Source: Podospora bellae-mahoneyi (lineage: Eukaryota > Ascomycota > Sordariomycetes > Sordariales > Podosporaceae). Taken from it: 64,000 bases of DNA. The position numbers and the translations under genes are program-made. Under the pieces are notes generated by a model. It searched no databases. It had not been told where the DNA came from and saw nothing but the letters and a program-made list of their open reading frames with translations. Positions 42,460 to 54,060 of this stretch are shown piece after piece (the stretch's first letter is position 1; every line of letters starts with the position of its first letter). The stretch is from assembly GCF_035222275.1 (NCBI RefSeq), contig NW_026946359.1, forward strand, positions 5,890,001 to 5,954,000, in the 5' to 3' direction.

Positions 42460-44568
42460 TCATGTGCTCCTCGCATCCGTCAAACAGTCCGCCAACAACC
42501 CCCTCGCCTCCTTCTCCCCTATAACTCCCACCTTCGGCATCCCCTTACCCAACCCCCCCTGCCCCGGCCACTCCTCCATCTCCCGTTCAAACTCCTTCAT
42601 CCTCCTCCAAACAGTATCTGCATCCGCCTTAGAAAATCCTAGATCCACCCGGTACAAAAACCCCTCCAAATCAACAATCTCCACATCTCTCTCCTTTATT
42701 TCCCCATCCTGATCAAGCTTTACCCCCCCAGGCTTGACCACCCTGACAAGCGCATACCTCACCCAAGCAGCCTTCAAATCCGGCATCCAACTCATCCCCT
42801 CCCCTTCCGGCCCTTTATTCCCGACATCAACATGTATCCCTCTCTCCACGATCACGTTCCAACTCTCCTCTGGTAGTTCCCTCACTTTTGGTGGGTCAGG
42901 AGTATAGAAAGGGAGAGGGTCAACCTCCACCCTTGTTTTCTGGTCGACGTTTAGGGTGGGAGGACAGCAGGCGAAGCCCCATAGGGAAGTGCGACTATGG
43001 TGTTGTATATCGGTGGAGGTGAGCAAAGAGCGGAGATACATCAACAACCCAGCCGCAAACTTTTTAGGGGTGAGGAGGAGTGGGTTGAGGAAGTGGACTT
43101 GGGAAATGGGGGGTTGGCGGGGATGGTGTTGGGTTCGTTGACGGAGGAAAAGATATTGGAGAGGATAGGGTGAATGAAACCATGGGCGAGATGCAACAGG
43201 GAGAAAAGGTTCGCCGATGAAAGGGGAGGAGTAAAGGCCGGAAATGTGTAATTTCTGAAAATGGGCTAGGGGTTTGCCTGGGTGAGTGGCGAGGGCGGAA
43301 AAGAAGGTCCTGTTGGGGGTGTCGGAAGTGTGGGTGGGTGATTGGAGAAGGTAGAGAGATTTGAGGGTTGGTCTTGTGAGGAGGGCGTCGATGATGGTGG
43401 TTGAGCTGTCGTGAAGGGTGTCAACGTTGAGACTGAGGGAGACAGGTGGCGCCGGGGTGGTTTCGAGAGCAGCGATGACAGAGAGGGAGGAGAGCTTGTT
43501 AAAAGATGCTAGGTCGAGATGTAGTTCGTTGGTAAAGGCAAGTCCGAGTAGTTGGCCTGTTTTGGGTAAATGGCCTATGTCTTGGGAGCGCTTCTCTAGG
43601 TGTTGGCGAAGTATAAACTTGGTGTGCGCTGTCCCGGTAAGTTGGGTAAGAAGAGTCTCGGATATCATATCAAGGTTTTGACTTTCAAGTAAAGCGTCGA
43701 TGAGAGCGGTCAACTCAGCGTCTTTCTCGGCCGGAAATAGGGAAAGGGCAGGCAAGGCAGCGGTGGTCAGCGGCCATATCAGGTCCAAGACTGTCGGATC
43801 AATAAGTTCAACTTCGTCGAGCTTCTTCACCAGGTCATCGCAAGCCTCGTACTCAAATTTAGTCAGATACCCAGCGGCGGAAAGGGGTTCGCGTGTCCTA
43901 TTTTCTTCTAGACGAAGCTCGCGCGGCCCTGAAGGGTCACTGTCTCCCCAGTCGTTGTATTCATCCACTTCTCGAGGGCGTTCTGATACGTGAATCATTA
44001 CGGTTGACCGAAAGGCAATGATCCCATACCGGATTGCGTTCAAGTCAGTGATGTCCACCACAGCCATCGCATACTCCATGTTTGTGTTGCTAAACATAGT
44101 ACCCAGTGGTGCAGGCAGGACAGACAAGCCTACTCCGCGCTCCCTGTCAAAAGCCACGCCGAGAACAAGACATGTCGAGATAAACGGGAACTCGCGCACA
44201 CCGCATTCCCACTGCGGAGAAATGGACTGCCTCATCCATGTTGGTGTGTTGGAGAGCTCTGTTCGATGCAGCCCATTTCTGGGATCTTGGTAAAACTGGG
44301 CGGCGAGCGAGAGTTCAGACTGGATACCGATGTGGTTCGATGGGTCGGAAAAGACAGTGACAGCACCCAGAATGGCCGAAAGGACATCTCTGCCTTGAAC
44401 GCCATCCAAATCTACTAGGCCGCCTTCGCGTTTGACGACTGCCAGAGGATAGTGTTGGCCTGTGCCGTTGAGGCCGAGTTTTGCGACGATGTAGACGACC
44501 AACGCATCTGGTGCTGCTGGCGTCTGGCTGTTGGCTTTCACCCAGTACGGTTTGAAGTTGGATGACAT
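42460..44568 (-). CDS. hypothetical protein, 702 aa, single exon
   Basis: I do not recognise this protein. The frame is uninterrupted from the ATG at 44568 (MSSNFKPYWVKANSQ) to the stop at 42460. Residues 1-200 are a mixed alpha/beta region with hydrophobic strands (VVYIVAKLGL, CLVLGVAFDRERGVGLSVL, AMAVVDIT). Residues about 340-470 have short leucine-rich strand-like repeats (LHLDLASFNKLSSLSVIAAL, SLSLNVDTLHD, TLKSLYLLQS, FQKLHISGLYSS), somewhat like the LRR tail of fungal F-box proteins, although no F-box is seen. The C-terminal 150 residues are charged, with LWGFACCPPTLNVD and SWMPDLKAAWVRYALVRVV. No signal peptide or membrane helix. It shares the accessory region with secreted-protein genes. 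Confidence 0.8.
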   Translation of the reverse strand: MSSNFKPYWVKANSQTPAAPDALVVYIVAKLGLNGTGQHYPLAVVKREGGLVDLDGVQGRDVLSAILGAVTVFSDPSNHIGIQSELSLAAQFYQDPRNGLHRTELSNTPTWMRQSISPQWECGVREFPFISTCLVLGVAFDRERGVGLSVLPAPLGTMFSNTNMEYAMAVVDITDLNAIRYGIIAFRSTVMIHVSERPREVDEYNDWGDSDPSGPRELRLEENRTREPLSAAGYLTKFEYEACDDLVKKLDEVELIDPTVLDLIWPLTTAALPALSLFPAEKDAELTALIDALLESQNLDMISETLLTQLTGTAHTKFILRQHLEKRSQDIGHLPKTGQLLGLAFTNELHLDLASFNKLSSLSVIAALETTPAPPVSLSLNVDTLHDSSTTIIDALLTRPTLKSLYLLQSPTHTSDTPNRTFFSALATHPGKPLAHFQKLHISGLYSSPFIGEPFLPVASRPWFHSPYPLQYLFLRQRTQHHPRQPPISQVHFLNPLLLTPKKFAAGLLMYLRSLLTSTDIQHHSRTSLWGFACCPPTLNVDQKTRVEVDPLPFYTPDPPKVRELPEESWNVIVERGIHVDVGNKGPEGEGMSWMPDLKAAWVRYALVRVVKPGGVKLDQDGEIKERDVEIVDLEGFLYRVDLGFSKADADTVWRRMKEFEREMEEWPGQGGLGKGMPKVGVIGEKEARGLLADCLTDARST

Positions 44569-44878
44569 TGTCGATAACGCAGCAGTTTCATAAACACTTG
44601 CAAGGTAAATAGTGCAGACACACTATTTCGGGCTGATGAAATCGTGGGGTATTGAAGTGGGCGTCACATGAGCAGTCGTTGGTTGTTGGCAAACAAACTG
44701 CACAAGGAAGGCGCAAAACAAACATGGAATTCTCTCAAGCAAGGTAAGATACAAAAAAGCAGCAGCGCCTGAGTCGAATGAGTCGAAAGGCAGAAATACA
44801 CAAAAAAGCCCTGATTTTCCTCGTCCGCTCATCCCCTTCGTCACCACCACTGATACACTTGCAATACAGCCTCCTTCC
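44569..44878. other. spacer between two minus-strand genes
   Basis: The 310 bases hold the promoter of the 702-residue protein gene and the 3' end of the small secreted protein gene, which is transcribed toward it on the same strand. No gene is visible. Confidence 0.4.
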
Positions 44879-45451
44879 TCACTGGCCGCTCGACACAACC
44901 TTGATGACGATTCCGGTGGGCGTGTAACGATTGCTGACATAGGCAGTCGAATTATACATGGGGTTGGTTCTGTTAACCATGACACCCAGCGAGCCACCGT
45001 CAGACAAGCACCCAATAATGGCTTTCGCCTTTTGAGCATCCGTCGCTCCCACGCCGCCGTCGATCGTGGTGGCGACATCTTCGAAAAGGACGGCCGAATT
45101 GGCCGTATCGTTGAGGTGCTTGGCCGTGACCATGACGGAGCCACGTTGGTAAAGCGTCCATTCGTCACAAGTGCCGAGCTCAGCCGGGCCCATTGTTAAG
45201 AGCCGGCCAGCGCGGACCTGCCGACCATACGAGCGGAGGTAGGAGGCAACATATTTGATATCGTCTTCTGACACCTCTTGAGGGATGCCGCCGTGTTCCT
45301 CGGTGTAGCAGTAGAGGTTGGTGGTTTCACCTTCGTAGCAGACACGCCGATGAAGAGTTGGCTTGTTGCTGGGTGGGAGGGAGGCTACCATGGTGCTGCT
45401 AGCAATGAGGAGAGCCAGGCTCAACTTAGGAAGACTGGTGACAGTGAACAT
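44879..45451 (-). CDS. small secreted protein (190 aa)
   Basis: Unrecognised family. The start ATG at 45451 begins MFTVTSLPKLSLALLIASSTMVAS, a clear signal peptide; the frame upstream begins with a TTG. An HRR dibasic site follows at 34-36 and may be a Kex2-type propeptide cut. The mature chain begins VCYEGETTNLYCYTEE and has four cysteines (38, 48, 95, 148), probably two disulfides, and three N-glycosylation sequons (N114, N160, N167). Hydrophobic segments such as GSVMVTA and TGIVIKVV suggest a small beta-rich fold, in the general style of KP4- or Ecp2-like secreted proteins, but I cannot make a firm match. It lies next to the GH55-S8 gene, divergently oriented, sharing a 1-kb intergenic region. 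Confidence 0.78.
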   Translation of the reverse strand: MFTVTSLPKLSLALLIASSTMVASLPPSNKPTLHRRVCYEGETTNLYCYTEEHGGIPQEVSEDDIKYVASYLRSYGRQVRAGRLLTMGPAELGTCDEWTLYQRGSVMVTAKHLNDTANSAVLFEDVATTIDGGVGATDAQKAKAIIGCLSDGGSLGVMVNRTNPMYNSTAYVSNRYTPTGIVIKVVSSGQ

Positions 45452-46486
45452 TGTCGTGATTGAGGAGACAGTACTAAGCACAATAGCGAGTGTTTGGAAG
45501 GTGATGAGGTGGATAGGATGATTTGAGTGCTTCAATGGCGCTTCTTCACGGTCATCTTATACTCACTCATTCACCAGTCAAGTCGCCATATAAGGTAACC
45601 CAGCACATGTACATTGTAATAAGGGAGGGTAATTTCTGCCTTGAGTGTTCTCTAATCGGTTCGAGCCATCAACGAGGCCATCGTCAATTTGCCATGACCT
45701 CCTGGGTGCCTGTTGCCACTCGGATCTTCCACCTCAAAGAGACTCTATTTTCAACCGTTGGTCATTCATTCTAGTTATTTACGAGCTGTTGGGACATGGT
45801 TAAGTCCAAGATTTCAGCCCCAAATGAAATCCTATCAAATTGGTTTCCATAATAGGTGGGTTCTTTAGTCTTTCTGGAGATCATCCATGCATGGACAGCT
45901 GCGGTCATCTTGACGCAGGAACATGGCGCAGACGGCCAGTATGTGAGGCCAACAAGAAGAGGCCCATGGTTTCGTCCGAACTTCAGAAATTGTAGTTGAA
46001 TCAAGCATTGTAGATTGCTTGGAAGATCTATTCACCTACCGGGTATATGACTACGGTCAGGTGGCCAGGCCGTTGGTGGCCCAGGGCATGAAGCAGCAAT
46101 TTGCCACAACAACTGATAATGAAGGTTAGATGGACTTTTTTGAAGTTGGTGATGGTCTGAGAAGCCATTGGGTGATAGACTCAACTGAATCTACGGCGCC
46201 ATTGGGCCAGAATACGTTCAAGGCAAGCCATCTCATCTAGCCACGAAAGATGTATACCGAATCAGTAATACCGGCCGAAGACCTTGTGGCAGGATCATGA
46301 TAGCCCAAGGCAGTTTCTTGTGAGGTCGCGATGGTGCCAACCATTATTTGGCCTGGGAAGGGTTGAGCGTCAAAATATCCCATTGCGTGCCCCTTATAAG
46401 GAGCTCTTGTCTCTATACGATGATGTTGTGAAGTCTTTTTGGTCACCGCAACTCTCTTCACCTGTCACTCATTTACAACGGTGAAG
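45452..46486. promoter_or_regulatory. divergent intergenic region between two secreted-protein genes
   Basis: About 1 kb separates the ATGs of the small secreted protein (minus) and the GH55-S8 protein (plus), so both promoters sit here. No open frame longer than 83 codons and no gene-like signal is present. Shared control of the two secreted proteins is possible but not shown. Confidence 0.45.
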
Positions 46487-49400
46487 ATGCTGCTCTGCAC
46501 GCTCTTTTCTCTGTTTCTTTACTTCAGATGTCTGAAAGCAGAATGGACCTATGCGGATCCAGAACGCTTTCCACATGTACCTGAATACGGACCCCAGGTG
46601 AGGGCTACCATTCTTGACAGTTTTGAAGCCTCTGACTAACCACTTCAGGCCAACTTTCCTTACATGGTTGACAACCAAAAGAATTATTATGGAGTAGCAC
46701 CAGACAAGGGCAAACAAAATGGCCCAGTCTGGAGATACAGCGAGAGCTTTGCCAAATACATGTCCAACCTCCGAGCCAACAAAGTCATTCGAGGTGGTTA
46801 TGGTAAAGGACTAACACCCGGAGCCGGGGACCGCCCTCAAAATCACCTCAATGGCACTCTAGGTTCAAAAAGCGCCCTATATCTCAACAACACCCGGACT
46901 CTGTTGAGTCGTGGCTCGGCCCCACTTCACAAGCGGGCTTCCGATTACTGGCTTACCACACTTGGTCCCTTGGGAATACAACCGCATGCTGGCGGAAGCA
47001 ACTACAAGTTCTACCGTGATGTTGTTGCTGATTACGGTGCTGACAACACTGGTGAGAGCGATGCTTCAGAGGCCATAAATGCCGCCGTACAGGATGGCAA
47101 CCGCTGTGGGCTGGAGTGTGGCAACACTTTCACTCAGGGAGCCATCATCTACTTCCCCGTGAGTACCTCGACTTCACCACTGATATCAAAAGATGGGAGA
47201 CTGACAGAACACAGCCGGGCACGTACAAAATCTGCAGCCCCATTGTCCAGCTATACTACTCACAGTTCATTGGTGATCCGCACGATCCACCAACCATCGA
47301 GGGATGCAAGTCGTTCAAAGGAATTGCCCTCTTCGATGCTGATCCGTATATTCCCGGAGGGTATGTTGATATCTTTGACTCTTCGCTCCCAGCACATGAC
47401 CTGACCGCCATTTAGGGGCGGCCAAAACTGGTACATCAACCAAAACCAATTCTTCCGTCAGATCCGGAACTTCATCTTTGACCTGACGAAGATGCCCATC
47501 TCCACGGCCGACAATGACCAGCCCCTGGTTCCCACTGGTATTCATTGGCAGGTGTCGCAGGCAACTTCGTTGGAGAACTTGGTCTTCAACATGCCCAAAG
47601 CCACGGATGATGAAACGACAACTGCCGTGGGAATCTTTACCGAGAACGGGTCTGGTGGTTTTGTTGCTGATCTGGTATGTTTCGTTTGCAATGATTTCCG
47701 GGTGACAAAGCTGACACCACTTTCTTAGACCTTCAATGGAGGAGCTGTTGGTTGGCGTGCTGGGTCTCAGCAATACACGGCACGCAACCTGAAGTTTAAC
47801 GGCTGCCTGACAGCCGTTCAGATGATCTGGGATTGGGGGTTTAACTGGCAAGGGGTAAGGCTCCCTCTTTCCTCAGGGCTCATTCCAGACATTCTCCAAC
47901 TAACATTGCCCACCTCAGATTGAAGTCAAAGACAGCGCCATTGCCTTCAACATCAGCGGCCGTGGAGGAGCCACAGGACAAGGCATTGGCTCCATCTCGG
48001 TAATCGATTCCTCCATTACCAACACTCCAATCGGCATCCTGACAAACTCCCACGAACAATCCCCCAACATCGTTCTCGATAATGTCAAGATCTCCAACGT
48101 CGCCCAAGTCGTTCAAGTGGACAACGGTCCCTCCCTTCTCTCCGGCACATCTGACACCACAACCATTGACCTCTGGGCCCACGGCCGTCGCTACAATGGG
48201 GACAAGGGGTCATCCGAGACCGGACCCGTGAAAGCCCCTTCCAAAGCCGCCGGGTTGTTGGGAGACGACAAGAAGCTGTTCACCAAGTCTCGCCCTCAAT
48301 ACGCCGACTTTAGCCCCGAAAACTTCCTTGTTGCTACCAAAGAAGGCATCAAGAACGATGGCACCGGCGATCAGACCCTCGCTATCAACGCCTTCTTGCT
48401 CAAAGCCAAGGCCAACAGCCAGATTGCCTATTTCCCGGCAGGTATTTACCAGGTGGGCGGGACAGTGTTTATCCCCACGGGCAGCAGAGTGGTTGGTTCC
48501 AGTTGGTCGCAGATACAAGGGAGCGGGTTTTACTTTGCTGATATGAACGCCCCGAGGGTGATGGTTAGGGTTGGAAACAGGGGAGACTTGGGAACGATGG
48601 AGATTACGGACATGTTGTTCACGGTCAAGGGGGCCACGGCGGGTGCAATTTTGGTGGAATGGAATGTTGCTGGGGATGAGCAAGGAGCTGGTGAGGATTC
48701 CTCCTTTTCTACCTGGCGATGGCGGTACTAATCTAAACTTGGTATGTTGATAGCTGGCATGTGGGATTCGCATGTGCGTGTGGGAGGCGGCATAGGGACT
48801 GACCTTGACATTGACAACTGTCCCAAGGGTGGTTTCAACGATCAATGCATATGCGCGTCTATGCTCCTCCATGTGACTGCGCAGGCCTCGGGGTACTTTG
48901 AGAACGTCTGGGTTTGGGTAGCAGATCAGTGAGTACTGATTTATTTTCGGATGGACACTTCAAGACTAACCGACGTGCAGTGACAATGACATGGTTGTCT
49001 ATGACTCTCCTGACAAGCTCATCAACCAGATCAGTCTTTATGCCGCGAGATGTACCTTGATTGAGTCCCAAGAGCCGACATGGTTCTATGGCACTGGATC
49101 AGAACACTGCGTCATGTATCAGTACCAGTTGAACAAGGCGAAGAACGTCTACCTCGGCCATATTCAGTCGGAGACGCCTTACTATCAGCCCAACCCTGTG
49201 GCACCTTACCCATTCGATGGCGCGAGGCCCATGGCGGCAGACCCGTCATTTTTGGAATGCACCACGGACAGCTGTAAAGCTGGCTGGGGTCTGCGCATCA
49301 TTGACTCGGAGAACATCACTATTCATGGGTCTGGGTTGTACAGCTTCTTCCAGGACTACTATCAGGACTGTCTCGAGACGTTTGACTGCCAGGACAAGAT

Positions 49401-52400
49401 TCTGGAAGTCAAAGGGTCGAAAAATGTGGCCATCTTCAACCTCTTCACTGTAGGGACGGTCAATATTGCCTCGGGTATTGAGTGAGTCTGTTGGACCTGA
49501 TGTTGCGGTCGAGCTTCATACTGATGCCACTCACCTAGCGACACGAATATCTTCAGGAATGAATCTAACCAGCGGTAAGTCAAATTCGTCGGCTACCCAA
49601 CAAGAAGGAAATATCAGCAGGCTAACAAGAGATAGCGGCTTCACCACCGAGGTCAGTGTTTGGCTTCCCTTGGACGGCTCTGACAATATCAGTGTTGTAT
49701 ATGTTGGTCCGGAGATCTGGGACAGACCAACGGCTGCCTGCTCGCCGCCTTGCGTTCTCGTATTACCCACGAGCACCCTGGGCCAAGACACCACCATATC
49801 TCCGTCTGAATACACCACATCGCTGGAATACGGTCGTCAGGGCTCTTCAACCGGCCCCGGGGGACAGGTTATCACGACTTTTTATACCACTACAACCACC
49901 ATTACTATCACTGTACCGCCCATTACCATCCCGAAAAATAGTGGCCTGCCTTACTCCAATGTCAACGTCACGCGAGGGCAGGGCGGAGGCGGCTTCATAG
50001 CGACCCCCAGAGTTGAGATCCCGCCCATTGGAGTTCCTCTCCCTGATGGCAATGGCGGCACCACCACCCGTCAAGTATTCCTTCCGCCCTGGCCTGATGT
50101 CAACCGCGGTCCGCCAGAGGACTGGGAGTATGATGGACCATGGGGTAATCCTAGCCCTATCCCGAGTGGCGGCGTCGGCCAGGCTTTCCACACCCCATGG
50201 TCGACGATGGTAACGGCCTCCGCGGCCACGGTCACGACCTTGACATTTCCGGCCATTGTACACCCACAGACATACCAGTGTCCTCCGTCAAGCGAGATAT
50301 CCTTCAACACACCTCGCATGACTCTCACGGTAGACTGTCCTACTCCGACAGAGTTCAAGTTTGGGTTCTCGTGCCCAACAACAAAGGTGGTGACGTTTCT
50401 GGGACCGTCAGCGGGTGTGTTTACAGTTGACTGCACTGTATCATCAGTTTGGGACTTTCCTCGATTCCCGGAGCCAACACCTGGCCCTTCGGAATCAACA
50501 ACCAGTGACGAGCCTCTCCCAGTGTGGACTACGTGGCCGCCTGGAGAGATCACGCCCGTGGAGAGAGAAGTCGAAGAGTCAGAGCCCGAGGATGACGGTA
50601 CTTTCACATCTTGCAAGCTTTGGTTTTTCTTTTTCTGCATTCGCTGGGATAATATCAAGATTGGGGGGTGGAAGTGGACGTTGCCGCCTGGTATCTATCC
50701 TCCGTAAGTTGCTTCTTCATATCGAATCTCTAGACGAGATCTGAGAACTAACATGGCAAAACAGAGGGCCTCCGCCGCCCTTCATAAAGTTTCCCTTCAA
50801 GGTTGAAGGCACACTGCCGCCATGGCCAGAAATCACCATTGGCCGTGACAGGAAACTTACATACTCCAACGAACCTACGAGCTGCACCACCAAGTCGGCA
50901 TCGCTCTGCACGACAACAACCATCTTTTCTGTGACCAAGATTGCAGAAGACTCAACCCGGACAACAGCCACCGCCACCTCGCGACAGTGCGAGACGGTCA
51001 GGGGCTGTGACGTGACGGACCAGAACACGAGGACTGTGTCGACTGCGATAGAGTCGTGCACGCCAAAGCCGAGAGTAAAAGCCCGAGACGGCGATGATCC
51101 CAGTCTTTTGAACCCACGACAGAACGGCAACGGCAATGGCTGCGGCAAGAATGCCATTGTGTATCCCAAGGATCCCAAGAGCGCGGGCGATATTCCGTCC
51201 TTGCTCAGCGCGTATGCCGGAAAATACGAGACGATCGGCGTCCCGGAGTTGAACATTGTCGGTTACTGGTGGGTGCCTCTGCTAGACGAGGAGACCATGA
51301 AGAGGTTGAAGAGTTCACCCTTTGTGAACGACGCCTACTATTACCAAGACTGGAACAATGCTGGCAATGGACCGGACAGGTCAGGGAATATCAACGGTGA
51401 GATGGCGCTACCCGCTCATTCCGAGGGTATTACTCACGATGATGACGGTTGGACGTCGCTCGCGTCTCCTCTGTTCAAAAGAGCCCGCACGACTACGGCC
51501 ACGAATTTTTGGGCGTCATCTATCGTGTCGCTCCCCAAAGGCTGGAACTGGCGAGAAGCGGGTACAGATTCATACGACTACAGCAATCTTGCCAATCCCT
51601 ATCTGTATCAGTGGGATGACCAAGGAGGAAGCACGGAACACACCATCTACGTGACGGGCGAGGCGAGGGTGTGGACCGATCATCCCGAGTTCAAGGCATC
51701 TGAGGGATTTCAGGGTGAACTCGATATCGTGCTTCCAGGAGGCAAATACGACGTCGAAAACGACAAGGCAGATGCCTTTCATGGCACCTGTGTCGCTGCA
51801 TATGCCATCGGAGCGAAGCTGGGCATCTGCAAGAAGTGTCGAGGTGTTTGGTTCGAGACGAAGCTATGGTCTACCGATGACCCCTATTTCAACCCGAATT
51901 TTGTACGCGAGCGCGGCATTGCCCATCTGATGGCTGCGTTTCGAGATATACATCTCAGGGGAAACGCAAAGAAGGCAGTCATCAACATGTCGTGGTCGTA
52001 CCCTCCGGGGAAGGCCATTCCGGCCACCCTCCAATCTACCCACTGGGTCTTGACCGAACTGGACAAAATGGGTGTTGTGCTTGTGGCCTCATCGGGTAAC
52101 CACGCACACGATGAGGGCAGGGAAATCAGCCGGTTTCCAGCTCGCTTCGCCAGTTCAGACAAGAAAAGAAACCCTTATGGAGAGATAAAGAACCTCATTG
52201 TGGTCGGTGCCACTCAAAACATCGGTATCGAATACACCAGGGGCCAGACATCCAATTACATGACCACCTTCGCCCCGGGCGAAAACGTCCCATGCACCAG
52301 CGACCCCAACGCCGCAGGCGACAAGTATTCTAGAAATATGGCGTCTGGCACCTCAGCAGCAGCGCCTCAAGTTGCGGGTTTGGCGGCCTACTGGCGCTCC

Positions 52401-53651
52401 CTTCCGTCTAAGTGGCAGACGCAGCTCGAGGAGCCAGCCAATGTCAAGAAACTGATTCGGCTTTTCCACCGAAGATATGGCTTCTGGAACGCTCAGAGGG
52501 AAAAGAACTTTCCCATCTTGGCTCAGAGTAAGCCGGTAATCTGGAACGGCCAAGTCAAAGACAAGAACTGTCTCGTTGATTATGACACTCGCCAAACTTG
52601 GGACACCACCAAGGCCTGTCCAGACATTCCTGACCGGCTCAGCACCCTCCCTGAGAACCCTGGTGAGTCGGTAAACTGCAACAATCCGGCACCTCCACCC
52701 AACAGCAAGAGACAAGCCGGCAGTGGTGGTAGCTGTCCTTTTACTCCCGGCGGCTCCGGCGCAGAAAAGTCCATTGACTACCAGCCCAAACCCACACCTT
52801 CCCCAACCTGCCAGTCCAACAACTGCGGCGGCAAGCTCTGTACCGGGTTCTTCTGCCGACCAAAGCCATCCGGTATCCCGCCCGATTATATGGACCCCAA
52901 AGATCCCAACGCCGGCAACCCCGTCCCTGTCACCCACATCCCGGGTCCTAACAAACCGACCACCACCCGTGGCGGGGGTGGCACACCTACCCCTTCCCCG
53001 GAATGTGACGACAAGTGCAAGCTTGACCGTGGCAACCCCTGCCGATGCGGCGACACTGGTTGCGATGAACAGTCTCCTGCATGCTGTCACAATGCCTCCT
53101 GTCCCAAGTGTGACTGTCCCAAGAACGGGGATGGGTGCTCCAAGAACTCGCCAGCTTGTTGTGCGAGTGGGACTTGTCAGTGGCAGTATACCGGTGGCGG
53201 AGGGGGCTTGGAGCCAAACCCAGTTGATGAGCCCGACAGTGGCGCCAACAGAGTTGCTTCACCACCATCGTCGACGGAGACGGTGACGGAGGATCCCGAG
53301 CATGTTGATGCCGTGTATGAGATTTATTCGGAGAGGGATGCGAAGGGAGGGTTTGTGGTTAGTGGGTTTAGCGGGGATGTTAACGGGACGGTTGTTCGGA
53401 TGGGCGGTGTGGAGCCGGATTGGGTGATGAGTGGGAATGGGACATCGGGATTGGAGACGAGCTATAAGGGGGTTATGGCGTATGGGAGGCGGTGTGACTT
53501 TTTGGCGGGGAGTGTGAATGGGTATGAGGGAATGGAGAGGCCAGGGATGGTGGTTGGGGCGCTGACTTGTGAGGGGGTCGCGCCGGCTGTTTGTGTCAGG
53601 GGAGAGGGAGGAGGGGAGGTGAGGGAAGAGTTGGTTTGTAGGTGGGAGTAG
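46487..53651 (+). CDS. GH55 exo-beta-1,3-glucanase fused to a subtilisin-like (S8) module, 2196 aa
   Basis: Eleven exons: 46487-46597, 46649-47158, 47215-47360, 47416-47674, 47729-47854, 47919-48690, 48754-48928, 48981-49481, 49539-49574, 49636-50703, 50765-53651; all GT/AG, total 6591 nt. Residues 1-18 are a signal peptide; a KR pair at 132-133 (APLHKR) is a Kex2 site. Residues ~135-890 are a GH55 module with two pectate-lyase-3 type beta-helices (YRDVVADYGADNTGESD; FLVATKEGIKNDGTGDQ) and the motifs WFYGTGSEHCVMYQY and IQSETPYYQPNP. Residues ~890-1400 are a Thr/Pro-rich spacer (TTFYTTTTTITITVPP). Residues ~1500-1790 are an S8 fold: HGTCVA with H1574, SSGN with N1680, and MASGTSAAAP with S1765. 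The usual Asp motif (DTG) is replaced by VTGEARVW. A cysteine-rich block (1982-2039) and a Gly-rich tail follow. Secreted or wall-bound action on beta-1,3-glucan is likely; protease activity is doubtful. The GH55-S8 junction is inside phase-matched exons, so it is one gene. Confidence 0.85.
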
Positions 53652-54060
53652 AGGGTGTATGATATTGTCAGTTTGTATGATGTTGATGGAGATGGGGGAG
53701 TTTTATAGATTTAGATGTAGAAAGAATGGATATATAACTTTGGTTTGTTGAAATGGTTGTGAAAGGTGAAAAGAGGGGAATGTGATAATGTGATAATGTG
53801 CAAATGTGGGGATCTGTCAAAGGGATGAGCCCAGGAGTGGACAGGGAAGGGGCTCGAGCAGAAATGGAAGGAGCGATGACATAGGTAGGGAAGGAGCAGG
53901 GAACAGATGGGCACAAAAGGAAGGCACGGTATGGCAGATGGGGAAGGAGCAGAAAGGAAAGCATCAAAGAGGAAAGAGGAAGTAACCTAGAAGCAAGACG
54001 GGAAGGAACGAGGGCATTGTATCAAAAACTAGGTGACAAGACAGTAGGTATGAACCACCC
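53652..54060. other. convergent 3' intergenic region
   Basis: A 409-base purine/T-rich stretch between the stop codons of the GH55-S8 gene (plus) and the flavin monooxygenase gene (minus). It must contain both 3' UTRs. Nothing else is seen. Confidence 0.45.

Noticed and set aside
46487-53651. Two separate genes, a GH55 glucanase and a subtilase, instead of one fusion
   Set aside because: The last GH55-side exon (49539-49574), the following exon (49636-50703) and the final exon (50765-53651) have GT/AG junctions that preserve the frame, and I see no clear stop, terminator or ATG-plus-signal peptide in the spacer. RNA evidence could still overturn this.
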